From Artemia franciscana (lineage: Eukaryota > Arthropoda > Branchiopoda > Anostraca > Artemiidae): DNA of 64,000 bases. This document shows positions 21,813 through 32,929 of the stretch, piece by piece. A program made the translations under genes and the position numbers. The notes beneath the pieces were generated by a model. It saw only the letters and a list, made by a program, of their open reading frames with translations. It was not told where the DNA came from and did not search any database. Location of the stretch: contig NC_088879.1 of assembly GCF_032884065.1 (NCBI RefSeq), forward strand, positions 19,702,038 through 19,766,037, written 5' to 3'. How positions within the stretch are numbered: the first letter of the stretch is position 1; each line of letters starts with the position of its first letter.

Positions 21813-22230
21813 CCCTGTCCCGGTGTCCCGGTCGTCATTTACATCCCCCTGTTTCCTCCGGTGTCCCCGTTGTAGTTGTGTCCCTGTGTCCCGGTCGTCA
21901 TTTATATTCCCTGTGTCCCGGTCGTCATTTGTATCCCGGTGTCCCGGTCTGTATATACATTCGTTTTTTAGTTTTGTTTTTCTCCTTTATTTTTTTCCTT
22001 TTTTTTTCTTTTTTAGCTTATTTAGATTTTTAGATTTTTTAGTTTTTTTATTAGTTTTTAGTTTTTTTTTCTTTTTAGTTTTTTTGTCCCGGTCGTCATT
22101 TATATCCCCCTGTTTCCCCCGGTGTCCCCGTTGTAGTTGTGTCCCTGTGTCCCGGTCGTCATTTATATTCCCTGTGTCCCGGTCGTCATTTGTATCCCGG
22201 TGTACCGGTCTGTATATACATTCGTTTTTT
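21813..22230. repeat. GTCCCGGTCGTCATTT minisatellite, two large repeats
   Basis: Many copies of TGTCCCGGTCGTCATTT with CCCTGTTTCC and CCCGTTGTAGTTGTGTCCC spacers. A longer block (about 21825-22085) is repeated with few changes at about 22085-22345, giving repeated low-complexity reading frames that I do not regard as protein-coding. Confidence 0.75.
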
Positions 22231-23560
22231 AGTTTTGTTTTTCTCCTTTATTTTTTTCCTTTTTTTTTCTTTTTTAGTTTATTTAGATTTTTAGATTTTT
22301 TAGTTTTTTTATTAGTTTTTAGTTTTTTTTTCTTTTTAGTTTTTTTGTAGTTTTTACCTTCTTTTTAGTTTTGTTAATTTTTTTTTTACTTATGTCCTGG
22401 TCGTCATTTATACTCCCTATGTCCCGGTGCTTTGTTGATTGCTAATCGAACATTCCTTTTGTCCTGGTCGCTTTCTCTTTGAGTGTCGTCATTTATTTTT
22501 TTCTTTTTTAGTTCTTTTAGTTATTACCTTTTTTAGTTTTTTTTAGTTTTTTAGATGAAAATTTTTTTTGGTTTTTTCCTTTTTTTCTTTTTAGTTTTTA
22601 TTGGTTTTTACCTTTATGTTAGCTTATTTTTCAGTTTTTTCCTTTTTTTTTAGTTTTTTTTTATTTTTTATTTTTTTTAGTTTTTTACCTTTTTTTAGTT
22701 TTTTTAGTTTTTTTAGTTTTTTTAGTTTTTTAGCTTTTTTACTTTTTTTATTAGTTTTTAGTTTTTTTGTAGTTTTTGCCTTTTTTTAGTTTTTTCAGTT
22801 TTTTTTTTAGTTTTTTATTGGTTTTTACCTTTATTTTAGCTTATTTTTCAGTTTTTTCCTTTTTTTTAGTTTTTTTTAGTTTTTAGTTTTTTTAGTTTTT
22901 TACCTTTTTTTAGTTTTTTTAGTTTTTTTAGTTTTTTAGCTTTTTTATTTTTTTTATTAGTTTTTAGTTTTTTTTGTAGTTTTTGTCTTTTTTTTTAGTT
23001 TTTTTAGTTTTTTAGCTTTTTTATTAGTTTTTAGTTTTTTTTGTAGTTTTTGCCTTTTTTTAGTTTGACAACTTATTTTTATATATATAGATTGTTTTTT
23101 TTTTTTACTTATGTCCTGGTCGTCATTTATACTCCCTGTGTCCCGGTGCTTTGTTGATTGCTAATCGAACATTCCTTTTGTCCTGGTCGCTTTCTCTTTG
23201 AGTGTCGTCATTTATTAGTTTTTTCCTTTTTTTCTTTTTAGTTTTTTATTGGTTTTTACCTTTATTTTAGCTTATTTTTCAGTTTTTTCCTTTTTTTTAG
23301 TTTTTTTTTATTTTTTATTTTTTTTAGTTTTTTACCTTTTTTTAGTTTTTTTAGTTTTTTTAGTTTTTTAGCTTTTTTACTTTTTTTATTAGTTTTTAGT
23401 TTTTTTTTGTAGTTTTTGCCTTTTTTTAGTTTTTTCAGTTTTTTTTTTAGTTTTTTATTGGTTTTTACCTTTATAGTTTTTTTAGTTTTTTAGCTTTTTT
23501 ATTTTTTTTATTAGTTTTTAGTTTTTTTTGTAGTTTTTGCCTTTTTTTAGTTTTTTCAGT
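22000..23560. repeat. T-rich (TTTTTAG)n-like satellite inside the Helitron
   Basis: Long runs of TTTTTTAG, TTTTTACC and TTTTTCC variants, extremely strand-asymmetric (almost no A/G runs). A block containing GTCCTGGTCGTCATTTATAC and GCTTTGTTGATTGCTAATCG occurs at 22392-22500 and again at 23108-23215. A copy of the 5' end motif (ACAACTTATTTTTATATATA) lies at 23070-23089 as well as at the true end, so the element has grown by internal duplication. Confidence 0.7.
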
Positions 23561-23562
23561 TT

Positions 23563-23598
23563 TGACGTCACCTGATCCAGTTTTTTCAGGTGACGTCA
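23563..23598. promoter_or_regulatory. Inverted repeat with two CRE-type TGACGTCA sites
   Basis: Perfect 13-bp arms TGACGTCACCTGA and TCAGGTGACGTCA around a 10-bp spacer. Each arm holds TGACGTCA, the palindromic consensus bound by CREB/ATF bZIP factors, and CACCTG/CAGGTG, an E-box. It lies about 50 bp inside the Helitron 5' end. Regulatory activity is inference only. Confidence 0.45.
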
Positions 23599-23647
23599 CC
23601 TGACCCATCCACACATCCACAGACAGACAACTTATTTTTATATATAT

Positions 23648-23650
<3 letters not shown>

Positions 23651-23737
<87 letters not shown>

Positions 23738-23740
23738 TAT
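23651..23740. repeat. (AT)n microsatellite
   Basis: About 90 bases of nearly pure AT repeat on the far side of the Helitron, matching the AT tract at its other end. Confidence 0.85.
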
Positions 23741-26338
23741 AAATAAAATACCTTTTAAATGTTTTCTTTTTTCTTTTAACATCAATAAATTCAAAATTAT
23801 TAAGACTCTTAGAAGTGAATATCAGTATATATATTAAACCGTAAATCCACATTCATTTTTTTTTGTATTTCAAGTATTCTTGGTTATTATTGCAATTTTT
23901 TTTGATGTTGTGAAAGGTAAAAACACATAGTTCAAAATTTAGATTGTTTTCAGTAAAGTGCAAATTGTGTTGTGGTCTGTAGAAGCCATGGGATGTGTTA
24001 GTCCTACTCGTTTTGGGTTTAAATTGGCAATTTCTTGTAATTCCTATCGCTTTGAGTTTCACTTATTCATTGATGGTGATTTATGGATTGTTTTATGCTT
24101 GAAAAATTATTTGAATTTATTTGTACTCATCTGTGGTTTAATGTAGCCCATTAATTTTTTTTTGAAAAACTTATTTTGTGGAAAAAGTTTTTAAAATAAG
24201 TATGTAAATTAGCAAGCTAAGAAACTCTCAAATATCAACTTTGAAGGAAGTCAAACATTGTTTGTGAAATATGTGCTTAATATCTTTTGACATTAAATGT
24301 CTTTGACATAGGAATTCATAATTGGACTTCTATATTACAATATTAGCATCAGGTTTGTAATTGGCAAGCTCTGAAACTCTTAAATGCCAACTTTGATGGA
24401 AGTCTAATACCATGTGTAAAAGCTTGTTTAATATGTTCTGGTTCTGGAACATAGATATTAACCTCAGATTTATAACCAGCAACTTCAAGCAATATCAACT
24501 ACTGACTTCTATGGAAATCAGATAACAATTTTGGAATAGATTGTTATTATTTTTAATTTTTTATCTCGCACTTCTATGTTTCAATATTAATCTAAAGACT
24601 TTAGTTACTTTAATTAGCAAGATCATGTAGTGTTATATTCCAATTTTGGTGAAAATCAAACAATCTTTATCAAATAAGTACCATACTGAATGTTGTAGGG
24701 ATGATGTATTTATACTGCTATATAAATATATTCAATTCTTAACGTTTAAAACAATTGGCTAAATAGCTCCTGAGTGATCATGAGTACAGCAGGCCTATGT
24801 GTGCAAAGCTGGAGATGGGAGGCTTGAGTGGTCATGAGTCTTTGAACAATTTTGATAATGGGCATATTCACAGAAAGAATCTGCTAAATATTTCAGTATT
24901 GTTCTTTATGAAACTATCATTAAAAAGATATCCATTATTTTTTTCTAATCCTTTCTAGACACTATGCAATATTTATGAAATGGCGATTCATAGGCCACTA
25001 TTTTTCAGTTATACTAGGGCAAAGGTCATTTGAAAAAACCTCAGGGAGGTATTTTATTTCCCCACTATTCACCCTCTGCCCTGGTTAGTAGCACTGCTCT
25101 TAGTTGTAGTTGCAGTAGTATTTGTGGTAGGTGTAAAAGCAGTAATATTAGTCAGTGTAAGTGGTAGTAGCTACAATAGCAGAAGCAATAAGAGTCGTTG
25201 TAGTAGTAATGGTAAGAGTCTAGTCTTGACAGAGGGTAATACTGATAGTTCTTGAAGAAACAGCCATCATAATAGAAGGAGTTGTGCTAAATTTTGTTGG
25301 AATAATACCAGGGCTGGATGCGTTCTGCAAATGTAAGATTTTGTTTTTACTATGTGAATTGAGGTTTTTTTTTACATTTAAAGTTGTAACATAAGTTTTT
25401 GTGCAATTGATTTTGATAATTAATGTTTAATCATTTAGTCATTCTGTATGAATGTAAGTAAAAGAAGGTACAACCATGAATATGTACGAAGTCTGGGGAA
25501 GAGGGCTATGGCTCTGTGTTCCTCGTGTATGCCTGCAAATTTTGGAAATTAAAAGCATGGGACACAAAAACACATGATAATAATAATTATTCAGACAATG
25601 ACTTATGAATTGATACAGATTCATCTATTATGCCACAGTTTTTTTTGTAAATTTGTTTTTGTTCTTTCCTTGTTTCTTTATAAATAGCAAGTTTTTTTTA
25701 AAGGTAGTTTTTGTGATTTATTGTAAATAGTTGGAAATTTAGTGATGAATATCAGGTTAGGAGAAAAATAAACCATATCATGTAAGAAGTTCCATTTTAG
25801 TTCTGTTGTTTCTTGTTTGTTTTTTCCCTTGCAATTTTTAAATGAGAATATGCTTTTCTTGAGATTGGGTTTTTAACCCTTTTCTGATATGGAAGAAATC
25901 TCCATATATATATATTTTAGCTTTGAATTTTGTTCATATGGTTGACCTAGATATACTTTAGGAACAAATTTTTTGTTATATAAATATATATAATAGATCT
26001 ATATTTTAACCTATTGTTAGGCTTTGTGGATAGATCTTGGAATTTTCGACAATGAGTGCTAAAAAAAATCCAGCATATACGCATAAGATTTATTTGAAAA
26101 TACATCAAATTTCATTAGAACTTTTTTTTACTGCAAAAATCCACTTAGTGCATCGTGAGGTTAGGAAGCCATGAGTATATCACCCCTCTTTCCCTCAGCT
26201 AGTTATGTCAAAATTGACTGCTAAATCCCTGCCTTATCTACATTCTGGTTATTGGTATAGCTTAAAACAATGTCAAGTTAATTTTGGATTACATCGGATT
26301 ATATTCTGACATGTTTTGTATTCTGTATCTCATTTCAG
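23741..26338. other. Upstream region / intron of LTV1
   Basis: Holds four diverged tandem units (about 24211, 24361, 24475, 24612) with the order GCAAGCT..AAACTC, ATCAACTTTGA, GGAAGTCA; and a degenerate TAG-rich tract at 25080-25260. The next exon begins in phase 0 with the codon after the expected Met. The first coding exon may therefore be only UTR plus ATG; ATG|GTAAGAG at 25209-25218 is one candidate, not proven. Confidence 0.4.
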
Positions 26339-26485
26339 CCAAAGAAGAAGTTCATTGACAAGAAGAATGCTGTCACTTTTCAAATTGTCCATAGATCACA
26401 GCGTGACCCATTGATTACAGATGAGACAGCTCCTTGCCACGTTCTTGTCCCTCTTGAAGCAAAGAAACATGATATAGACAAGCAG
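26339..26485 (+). CDS. LTV1: LTV1 exon (N-terminal): 40S ribosome biogenesis factor
   Basis: 49 codons, phase 0 at both ends. The translation starts PKKKFIDKKNAVTFQIVHRS and continues QRDPLITDETAPCHVLVP, matching the highly conserved N terminus of LTV1 (human K..F..KK-AV-F--VHRSQRDPL). LTV1 is a cytoplasmic/nuclear assembly factor of the small ribosomal subunit that binds pre-40S particles near the head (uS3/eS10/uS10 region) and is released after phosphorylation by casein kinase 1. The acceptor CATTTCAG is good; the donor CAG|GTCCAT is weak but joins in phase with the next exon. The start codon must be in an upstream exon. The intron after it is about 4 kb and holds a Helitron-like repeat. 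Confidence 0.92.
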
Positions 26486-28816
26486 GTCCATTTTTATCCT
26501 AATATTCTAAAATTTCTTTTTTATCTTTCAAAGAAGGGGTGGAAGCCTTATTATGCTTCAGTTGCTAGTTAGTACATTGTATTTTCTTTATCTTGTGTTC
26601 AGTGCAAAAGGGCTCAAGTTTTTTTCTTGGGCTGTATGCACCCGCTAATGCCACTTAGTGGGCTGCAAGACAACGTAATTAGACCTAAATATGGGAACCC
26701 AAAACTTGAAAATTCGATTTGTATCAGGGTTTTTTTCAATTAGTTTAGTTTTGATAAGCTGGCGACCCAAGAGGCAAGAGGATAAATCTAGTTTAGTTTT
26801 TTTACTCTGTACATGTCTTCGTGAGACTTGTATAGCCGTCTAAGGATAAAAGCATGTATATACAAGCATGGCTTATCCCAATTATTGACAAAACAACTAT
26901 GTCAAAGTGGCTTTCTGACATATTTTGTGTTCAAAGGAAAGGTATGTACGGTAACAATAATGATTAAAAAAACATATTGAAAATTTCATGCATTTTCTTA
27001 GATTATTTTCTTTATATATTGTGACATTTACAATTTTGCTCTCTTATTAAATTGGAACTACAGTGTATACTAGCCCCAACTTAAAAAGTGCTACTACTGC
27101 TGCCAAAAACCTGTTGCAGAATTAAACCCCAAAGACTAACGCTCCTTCATTCTCTTTGTTCAATGCGTCAGCCATGATCACCTTCTAGAAAATGTCTAAA
27201 CTGCACATGCATACTTCTATCTTATGACGGTTTTGTAATATAACAGAAGATGAACTTAGGCAAACTGACTTTTTATACATTATGTTTAGACTTTTCTCAA
27301 TAGGTTAGGCTTTGATCACCAATTTTTATGGTTGAAGTTGTAACAGCTGTGAAATAAGGAAAATCAGTCTTTTGCCTGTTTTCTAAGCCTGATTTCTCAC
27401 AGTTTATCTCAGGATGTACTAAAAACTAAACAAAGAAAAAAATATCTCAGAATCTACTAAAAACTACAAAATAATTTTTTGATACCAAGAAAAGATGATG
27501 GTTTTGCTGTCATTAATAATAAAATCTTAAAGATTAAAAAAAAATTAGGGTGGTCATTACATTTTATAAAAATTCAACAAACACTTTTCATGTCTAACAA
27601 GTTCTGCTTTTAAAAGTCATTTAGCACTTAAAGACAACCTAAGTTCTAATTTGGTGCAAAATTAGTTCAGAATTGTTATAAAAATTAGCTAAATCACAAC
27701 TCTTGGCTGACTTGGTTTAAAACTAGCCAAGTCTGATTCGTTGCAAAAGTAAGCCAGGTCTTTACCTAGTCAAGAAACTACTTAAGTCCTGACTGAGTGC
27801 AAGAAAAGATATATCTCTGAGTCCAACGTTGAACCTAAAATTATAATGTTTAAAATGAAAATATGTCACTAGTTGTAACGCTTATAAGATGAAACTTGAA
27901 CGCTAGTAACAGATCACCACACTGTAACGCACTTACATGTTTGTGAGGAAGGCCATAGACATTACCAGGGCTGGATGACCAAACAAGCTCTAGCCTTCCC
28001 TTTGAAAAAAAGTTAGTGGGAGCACAAGCGGGAGTTTTCTGTTTGACTAAAGCTACTGGTGGTAATTTGGTCTAACTTAGCCTTTTACTTTTTGTCAAAG
28101 AGGTGTTCACACATGAATAATGTATGCTTGTCACGGAAATTTATTGGCTGAACTGGTAAGGTGCATTGTTCAAGCGAGGTGGGAACTAGTAGAATCCAAT
28201 TTGATTGTACTAATAGGTATATACCATCCACTTGGTTTTGCTAAGAGCCCCTGATTGAAGTTTGTAACTGAGAGAGCTTTGGTTGTAAAGTACTTTTGAA
28301 AAACCCTTAGGTTTTACAGCTCTTTTGGCTTCAATTTGCTGCCCACCAACTTTTGTTTGGTGTATCTGAATCTCTGAATTCAAACTATAAAACTGAGCAC
28401 AGGCTATTCTTAATATATAAGCTTTTTCATTTGGTTTCCTTTGTAAGAAAAAAGAATTGATAAGATATTAATTTTTAAGGTGGGGATTTAACTTTAAACG
28501 GTTATGCCAAAATATAATCATGGCTGATTGGTATATCTTTTGCCAATCTATGTTATTGTTGTTTGTTTCGCTCAGCTGTGTTGGAAGTTTAATGAGTTCC
28601 ACGTTCTGCAGAGACTGAACGTGGTAGACAGCTTCACTCACATTGTAATGTAGCTACCACCTTTCCTGAGGACACATTGCGTAATGTCATTAGGAGGAGC
28701 TCACTTTATAAAGTAATGGTGTCTCCGTATACTTCTTCTCTTTTGTATGGACTAACTGCTCAATAAGCTGGTAATTATCAGATCACCCTTTGCCAGCAGC
28801 AGGTTGTTATCTAATT
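26486..28816. other. LTV1 intron, left part
   Basis: No gene seen. 27640-27830 has degenerate repeats of the GCCAAGTC..GACT..GCAAAA type, related to the minisatellite at 46925-47517. Confidence 0.5.
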
Positions 28817-30315
28817 GTGTTGCAAGAGCAACACTTGGTTTCTGTCTTTTTTTTCCTAGCACACCGATTTCAACTTATTCCTAGAAAGTGGTAAGGCTGA
28901 TTTCAGCTGAGTTAATCATTTGGTTTTTTGCACTTGGCATTGCAGTAGAGAAATGGTATCAGATGTATCTCTTAAACTTTAAAAGTTCTCTAATTGCTAA
29001 AGAAATTAGAGTTTATCCTTTGCTCCTTTCTAAGTGATGACGTTAGAAACTTGGCCAATAGCAAAAAAGTCAACTTTTGAACTTAAGACAGATTGATTTT
29101 TTTTCGACGGCAGTCGATAACTCTTGATGAGCTGATCAAAGTATATTTCATCCATTTTTTGGTAGAAAAGTTCCTTCATGAGATATATCAGTTTGAAAGT
29201 TTAAAGGGGTTGACAATACCAGTAGTAATGTACACACTGAAACCAAAAATAGGCCGATACAGAAATGGTATCAGATGTGCCTCTTAAACCTTAAAAGTTC
29301 TCTAATTGCTAAAGAAATTAGAGTTTATCCTTTGCTCCTTTCTAAGTAATGACGTTAGAAACTTGGCCTATAGCAAAAAAGTCAACTTTTGAACTTAAGA
29401 CAGATTGATTTTTTTTCGACGGCAGTCGATAACTCTTGATGAGCTGATGAAAGTATATTTTATCCATTTTTTGGTAGAAAAATTCCTTCATAAGATATAT
29501 CAGTTTGAAAGTTTAAAGGGGTTGACAATACCAGTAGTAATGTACATACTGAAGCCAAAAATAGGCCGATACAGAAATGGTATCAGATGTGCCTCTTAAA
29601 CTTTAAAAGTTCTCTCTGCTATAGAAATTAGAGTTTATCCTTTGCTCCTTTCTAAGTGATGACGTTAGAAACTTGGGCTGTGGGAGAAAAGTCAACTTTT
29701 CAACTAAGACAGGTAGATGTTTTTTTTCGACGGTAGTCGATAGCTATTGAAGAGCTGATCAAAGTGTATGACATCCATTTTTTAGTTTAAAAATTCTTTC
29801 ATGAGATATACCAGTTTGAAAGTTTAAAGGGGTTGACAACTTCAGTATTAAGGTACACACTGAAACCAAAAATAGGCCGATACCAATTGTGAGACATAAA
29901 GTGGAATTTTAAGCAAGAGTCGGCTGTTAGCTCATAATCATCTTCGGCAATGAGGAGTTTGCAACTTTTGCTAGCTGGTGAACCTATTATTTGTTTCTGG
30001 TGCATTTGATGGTAAGGCCAATTTGGTTCCAGTAGTATGACATGTAGGGGACTTGTAAGTAAGAATTGGCTGTTAGGCTACAATCGTCTTCAGCGATGAG
30101 GGGCTTGGAACTTTTGCTAGTTGCAATGAGGGGTTTGCAGCCTCTGCGAGTTGGTGTACCTAGCATTTATTTTGAGACCCTTACAGATTAGCAACTTCAG
30201 CGTTTAATCGAAGCGAAGAAACAATGCCAAAGTGTTGCTCTTGCAACACTTCACTCGGCGAAGCCGGACAAAGGTTACCGCAACACCTCACGTTGCCCAT
30301 GCAACTTAGATCTAG
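28817..30315 (+). mobile_element. Helitron-like element carrying 312-bp satellite
   Basis: Bounded by two copies of the small palindrome GTGTTGC-AAGA-GCAACAC (28817-28834; reverse form at 30230-30251). On the right come GGCGAAGCCGGACAAAGG, a hairpin GTTGC-CCAT-GCAAC (30292-30305) and then CTAG (30312-30315) followed by T. A hairpin 6-10 bp before CTAG is the Helitron 3' signature. The 5' boundary is not certain. The interior carries three 312-bp tandem repeats and some diverged GCGATGAGGGG..TTTGCAACTTTTGCTAG repeats; no coding sequence. Confidence 0.5.
28951..29883. repeat. Three tandem 312-bp repeats
   Basis: Units begin at AAATGGTATCAGATGT at 28951, 29263 and 29575, spacing exactly 312 bp both times, and end at ATAGGCCGATAC. 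Units 1 and 2 are almost identical; unit 3 is more diverged. The repeated 64-residue ORF (from TTCGACGGCAGTCG) is just this repeat and not a gene. Confidence 0.9.
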
Positions 30316-30469
30316 TTGATGTTCGAATGCAAACCTTGCTATAAAAGATTGTATTGTTCATCATTTGCTCGGTTTTATGTACAAAATTCATATACTCTTA
30401 TTTTGGAGAATTTACTATAGGCGTACATTTTTCTAATAAAGTATTTGATTCAAAATATTAATTTTGCAG

Positions 30470-30637
30470 GATGGTCCAAATGAGCCACTACTAAATCAAA
30501 AAGAAGAGCAGATTAAATACGGTATTTACTTTGATGACCAATACAATTACTTACAACATCTGAAAACTGTGGATGATCCTATAAATGTTGAGTGGGCCCC
30601 AGTTAAAACACCAGTGACGAAAAAAGAAGATTTGAAG
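30470..30637 (+). CDS. LTV1: LTV1 exon: Y-D-YLQHL motif
   Basis: 56 codons, phase 0 at both ends; acceptor TTTTGCAG, donor AAG|GTAAGA. The peptide includes QIKYGIYFDDQYNYLQHLK, which matches the conserved KYGVFFDD-YDYLQHL block of LTV1, then a variable acidic/lysine linker. Joining with the exon at 26339-26485 is in frame. The last 45 bases (30593-30637) are repeated at 47618-47662, directly after the assembly gap. Confidence 0.93.
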
Positions 30638-32702
30638 GTAAGATAAAGCATTTTTTCTTTCGGTTGAATTATCTAGTTTTTTCGTGGTTCTTGATCATTT
30701 ATAATTTTTGAGAAATTCATTTCCCATCATTTCTTCCTCCATTTTAAATTGCAAACAGTTGTTTGTCTGTTGACAGGGCAAGGTATTATTTCTTCATGTT
30801 CTTGTTCTTTTTCATACATTTTATTGCGTTCCTGCTAAACAAAACACCTTATTTACAAAAACTGGCGATTGCCAAATCTGACTAAAAAACAGGACGTCAA
30901 GTATTAATGCAACCAGATTTGTTTTTGGTGAAGGTTCCCATGGTTCTGAGACTTTATTGAGTATGTTGTTCATGGCCGGACGGAGTAGATTCTTTTAAGG
31001 TGATTATTAACCAAAATAGTAAACACTAGCAAAGGTTTGTAGTTTGAGAAAGTTGCTTCTTTATTCATAGATATAAGTAAAGCATTGAGTTTGGCTGATC
31101 TTAAAATTCAAAAATCTTTAAGGTTTGGAATTTGATGATATTTTTTCTGTATTTGAATAAATATAGTTCATTTTTCCGTTCCCTCGTGTGGTATTGAATG
31201 GACATACGTATTGCATGTGCATAATGGCGTTCCTCAAGGGTAAATTTTGGGTCCATTGTTTTATATAGTATAAATAAATGTATCGTATCTTCAAATATCA
31301 TTATCAATAGTAATAAGGCCAAGGCGATGTTGCCATGTTTTGCTGATAACTCTTATTTGACTATTGCTGCTTGGACTGAAGTTGAATCGTTAGATATTAT
31401 GTGCCACAATATTAAGTGTATTGAAAAGTGAACGCGGTTAAACAAATTGCAATTGAAACTGTTTTATGATAAATACAGGAAGTACAAAATATTATCCTCT
31501 TTTACGGGACATAGATATTGGCTACCAGCGAATAAAACGTAGTGCTAACATTAGGTATCTGAGTTACCTGGGAGTAATTTTGATGTATCACTGAGTTTTA
31601 AAGATCATTTTGGAAGGGCTATGTAAATTCAAATGGCAGATGGCTAGTGACTCCCCCCTTCTCAAACAGCGTTTTCCTGATGTTGAAAGGCACAATCTAT
31701 TGACATGTCAGGGGGTATATCGGTAAGATTATTATAGCTCTATATAAGAAGTAAATTAGCTATGAATATTGGTACTATTAGAAAACCTTAGTGCATGTTT
31801 CCAACAAGAATTATAGCTTTTTTTCACATGTTCATCATCTCTTCACGATTATGAAACTCAAAATTTTTATTTGATACGCATACCCTTGCTTATAACTACT
31901 AGATTAAGATTTAGCATTTGGTATGTTGGGCCTGTAATTTAGGAGAATTTACCAAATGAGTTCAGATCTTGAAATGCTCTACCGAGATTCTTTAAATTGT
32001 TGAAGCTGCATTGTTTTGAAGTTTTTCTTTTTTATTGGGTGCGTTGTTCTCAGCCGTCAAAGCTTAAATTTTCGAGAGGGGGGGGGGTGAATGGCAGTGT
32101 GTTTGTGTCGAGTTTTTATTTTTATTTTATTTTTTTTGTGTATGTGTAGTTTGGGCTTTGGATGCATCTCGTATGCGGATATCTTCCTGGGATTAAGCTA
32201 GTTGTTCTGCCGTGTACATTTCTTATATTACCTCGAATAGAAAAAAAGAAAAAAAAAGATCGGATCACCGAAAGACGTGTTCATATGTTTCTGCATAATT
32301 CTGGGAAATATTTGAATCTTGTGGATTATTTTTGGTCAAAAAACGTTTTAAAATTATTTTTAAATGAATTATGTGAGAAAAGTTCGTGTTTTTTACATTA
32401 TACTTTTACGAGTATTAAAAAATAAATAAGAAAATCTCCATAAAACTTCAGTTTTCGGTTTATATTTTACAATTTCTTTTATAGCAGGAATCACAGCGTG
32501 TAAATAACAGCCAATAGTTATGCTTGTAGTTGCCAAAGATGACGGCAACCCTTAAAAGGGTCTTAGCACTCATCATACTTGAGCTCCGTAGGTTGGATTG
32601 CCAGCCCTTGGTGATCGAATGAATTTTGTTCTACATCGATATGTAGGCAAAGGTCTTATTCAGTATTTTACTTGTTTTACAATTAATGTTTTTTCTATTT
32701 AG
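30638..32702. other. LTV1 intron with LINE fossil
   Basis: Apart from the LINE fossil at 31045-31620 I see AT-rich sequence, a G run near 32080 and a short T-rich tract; the 87-residue ORF at 32162-32425 has no recognised motif. Confidence 0.5.
31045..31620 (+). pseudogene. LINE reverse transcriptase fossil in LTV1 intron
   Basis: Plus-strand translation shows SLFIDISKALSL (motif A region), GVPQG-stop-ILGPLLF (motif B, with a stop replacing the usual Ser) and PCFADNS (active-site F-A-D-D degraded to F-A-D-N). LNKLQLKL and LSYLGVIL follow, as in Jockey/CR1-like LINEs. Several frameshifts and stops. The same fossil is at 48068-48643 in the duplicated copy. Confidence 0.75.
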
Positions 32703-32929
32703 GAAATCAGGCTAAAGCTTCCATCTTCTGTTTTTGAAAGTGATTTCCAAGAAGATGTTGGTTTATTGAATAAAGCGGCCCCACAAAGTGGTCCACGGTT
32801 GGATTTTGATCCTGACATTGTTGCTGGTCTTGATGATGATTTTGACTATGAAAATGAAGAAAATGTGTTACAAGATGACTTTATGAAATTTGCAAATTCA
32901 GATTTAAACCTCGAAGAAGAAAATGACAA
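32703..32929 (+). CDS. LTV1: LTV1 exon: LPSSVF-LLNKAAP block
   Basis: 75 codons plus two bases; the donor AA|GTAAAG splits a codon completed in the next exon. It contains IRLKLPSSVFESDFQEDVG, LLNKAAPQSGPRLDFDPDIV and GLDDDFDYENEENVLQDDF, the best-conserved central part of LTV1 (human LKLPSSVF, VGLLNKAAP-SGPRLDFDPDIVA-LDDDFD). The acidic tail after it is typical. The copy at 49725-49951 differs by one silent change (GAC/GAT near the end). Confidence 0.95.

Larger units (their letters stand above)
21436..23650 (-). mobile_element. Helitron remnant (non-autonomous), minus strand
   Basis: The minus-strand 3' end is CTAG (21436-21439) followed by T of the AT repeat. It is preceded by strong GC-rich hairpins (TGGCGCTTCGCGCCA near 21452 and GGGCGCTTCGCGCCC near 21486, as read on plus). 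The minus-strand 5' end is TC at 23650 (TCTATATATATAAAAATAAG, then GTTGTCTGTCTGTGGATG), the style of many arthropod Helitrons, again next to an AT tract. The body holds a helicase-tail fossil, short CCCGGTCGTCATTT repeats and T-rich satellites. No Rep domain, so it is not autonomous. Confidence 0.72.

Noticed and set aside
21784..22350. 188-residue plus-strand ORF rich in Phe, Leu and Ser
   Set aside because: It is a translation of the CCCGGTCGTCATTT minisatellite and T-rich satellite, repeated twice; no conserved motif.
29093..29599. Two similar 64-residue ORFs that might look like a duplicated small gene
   Set aside because: They arise from the exact 312-bp tandem repeat and the third unit does not keep the frame.
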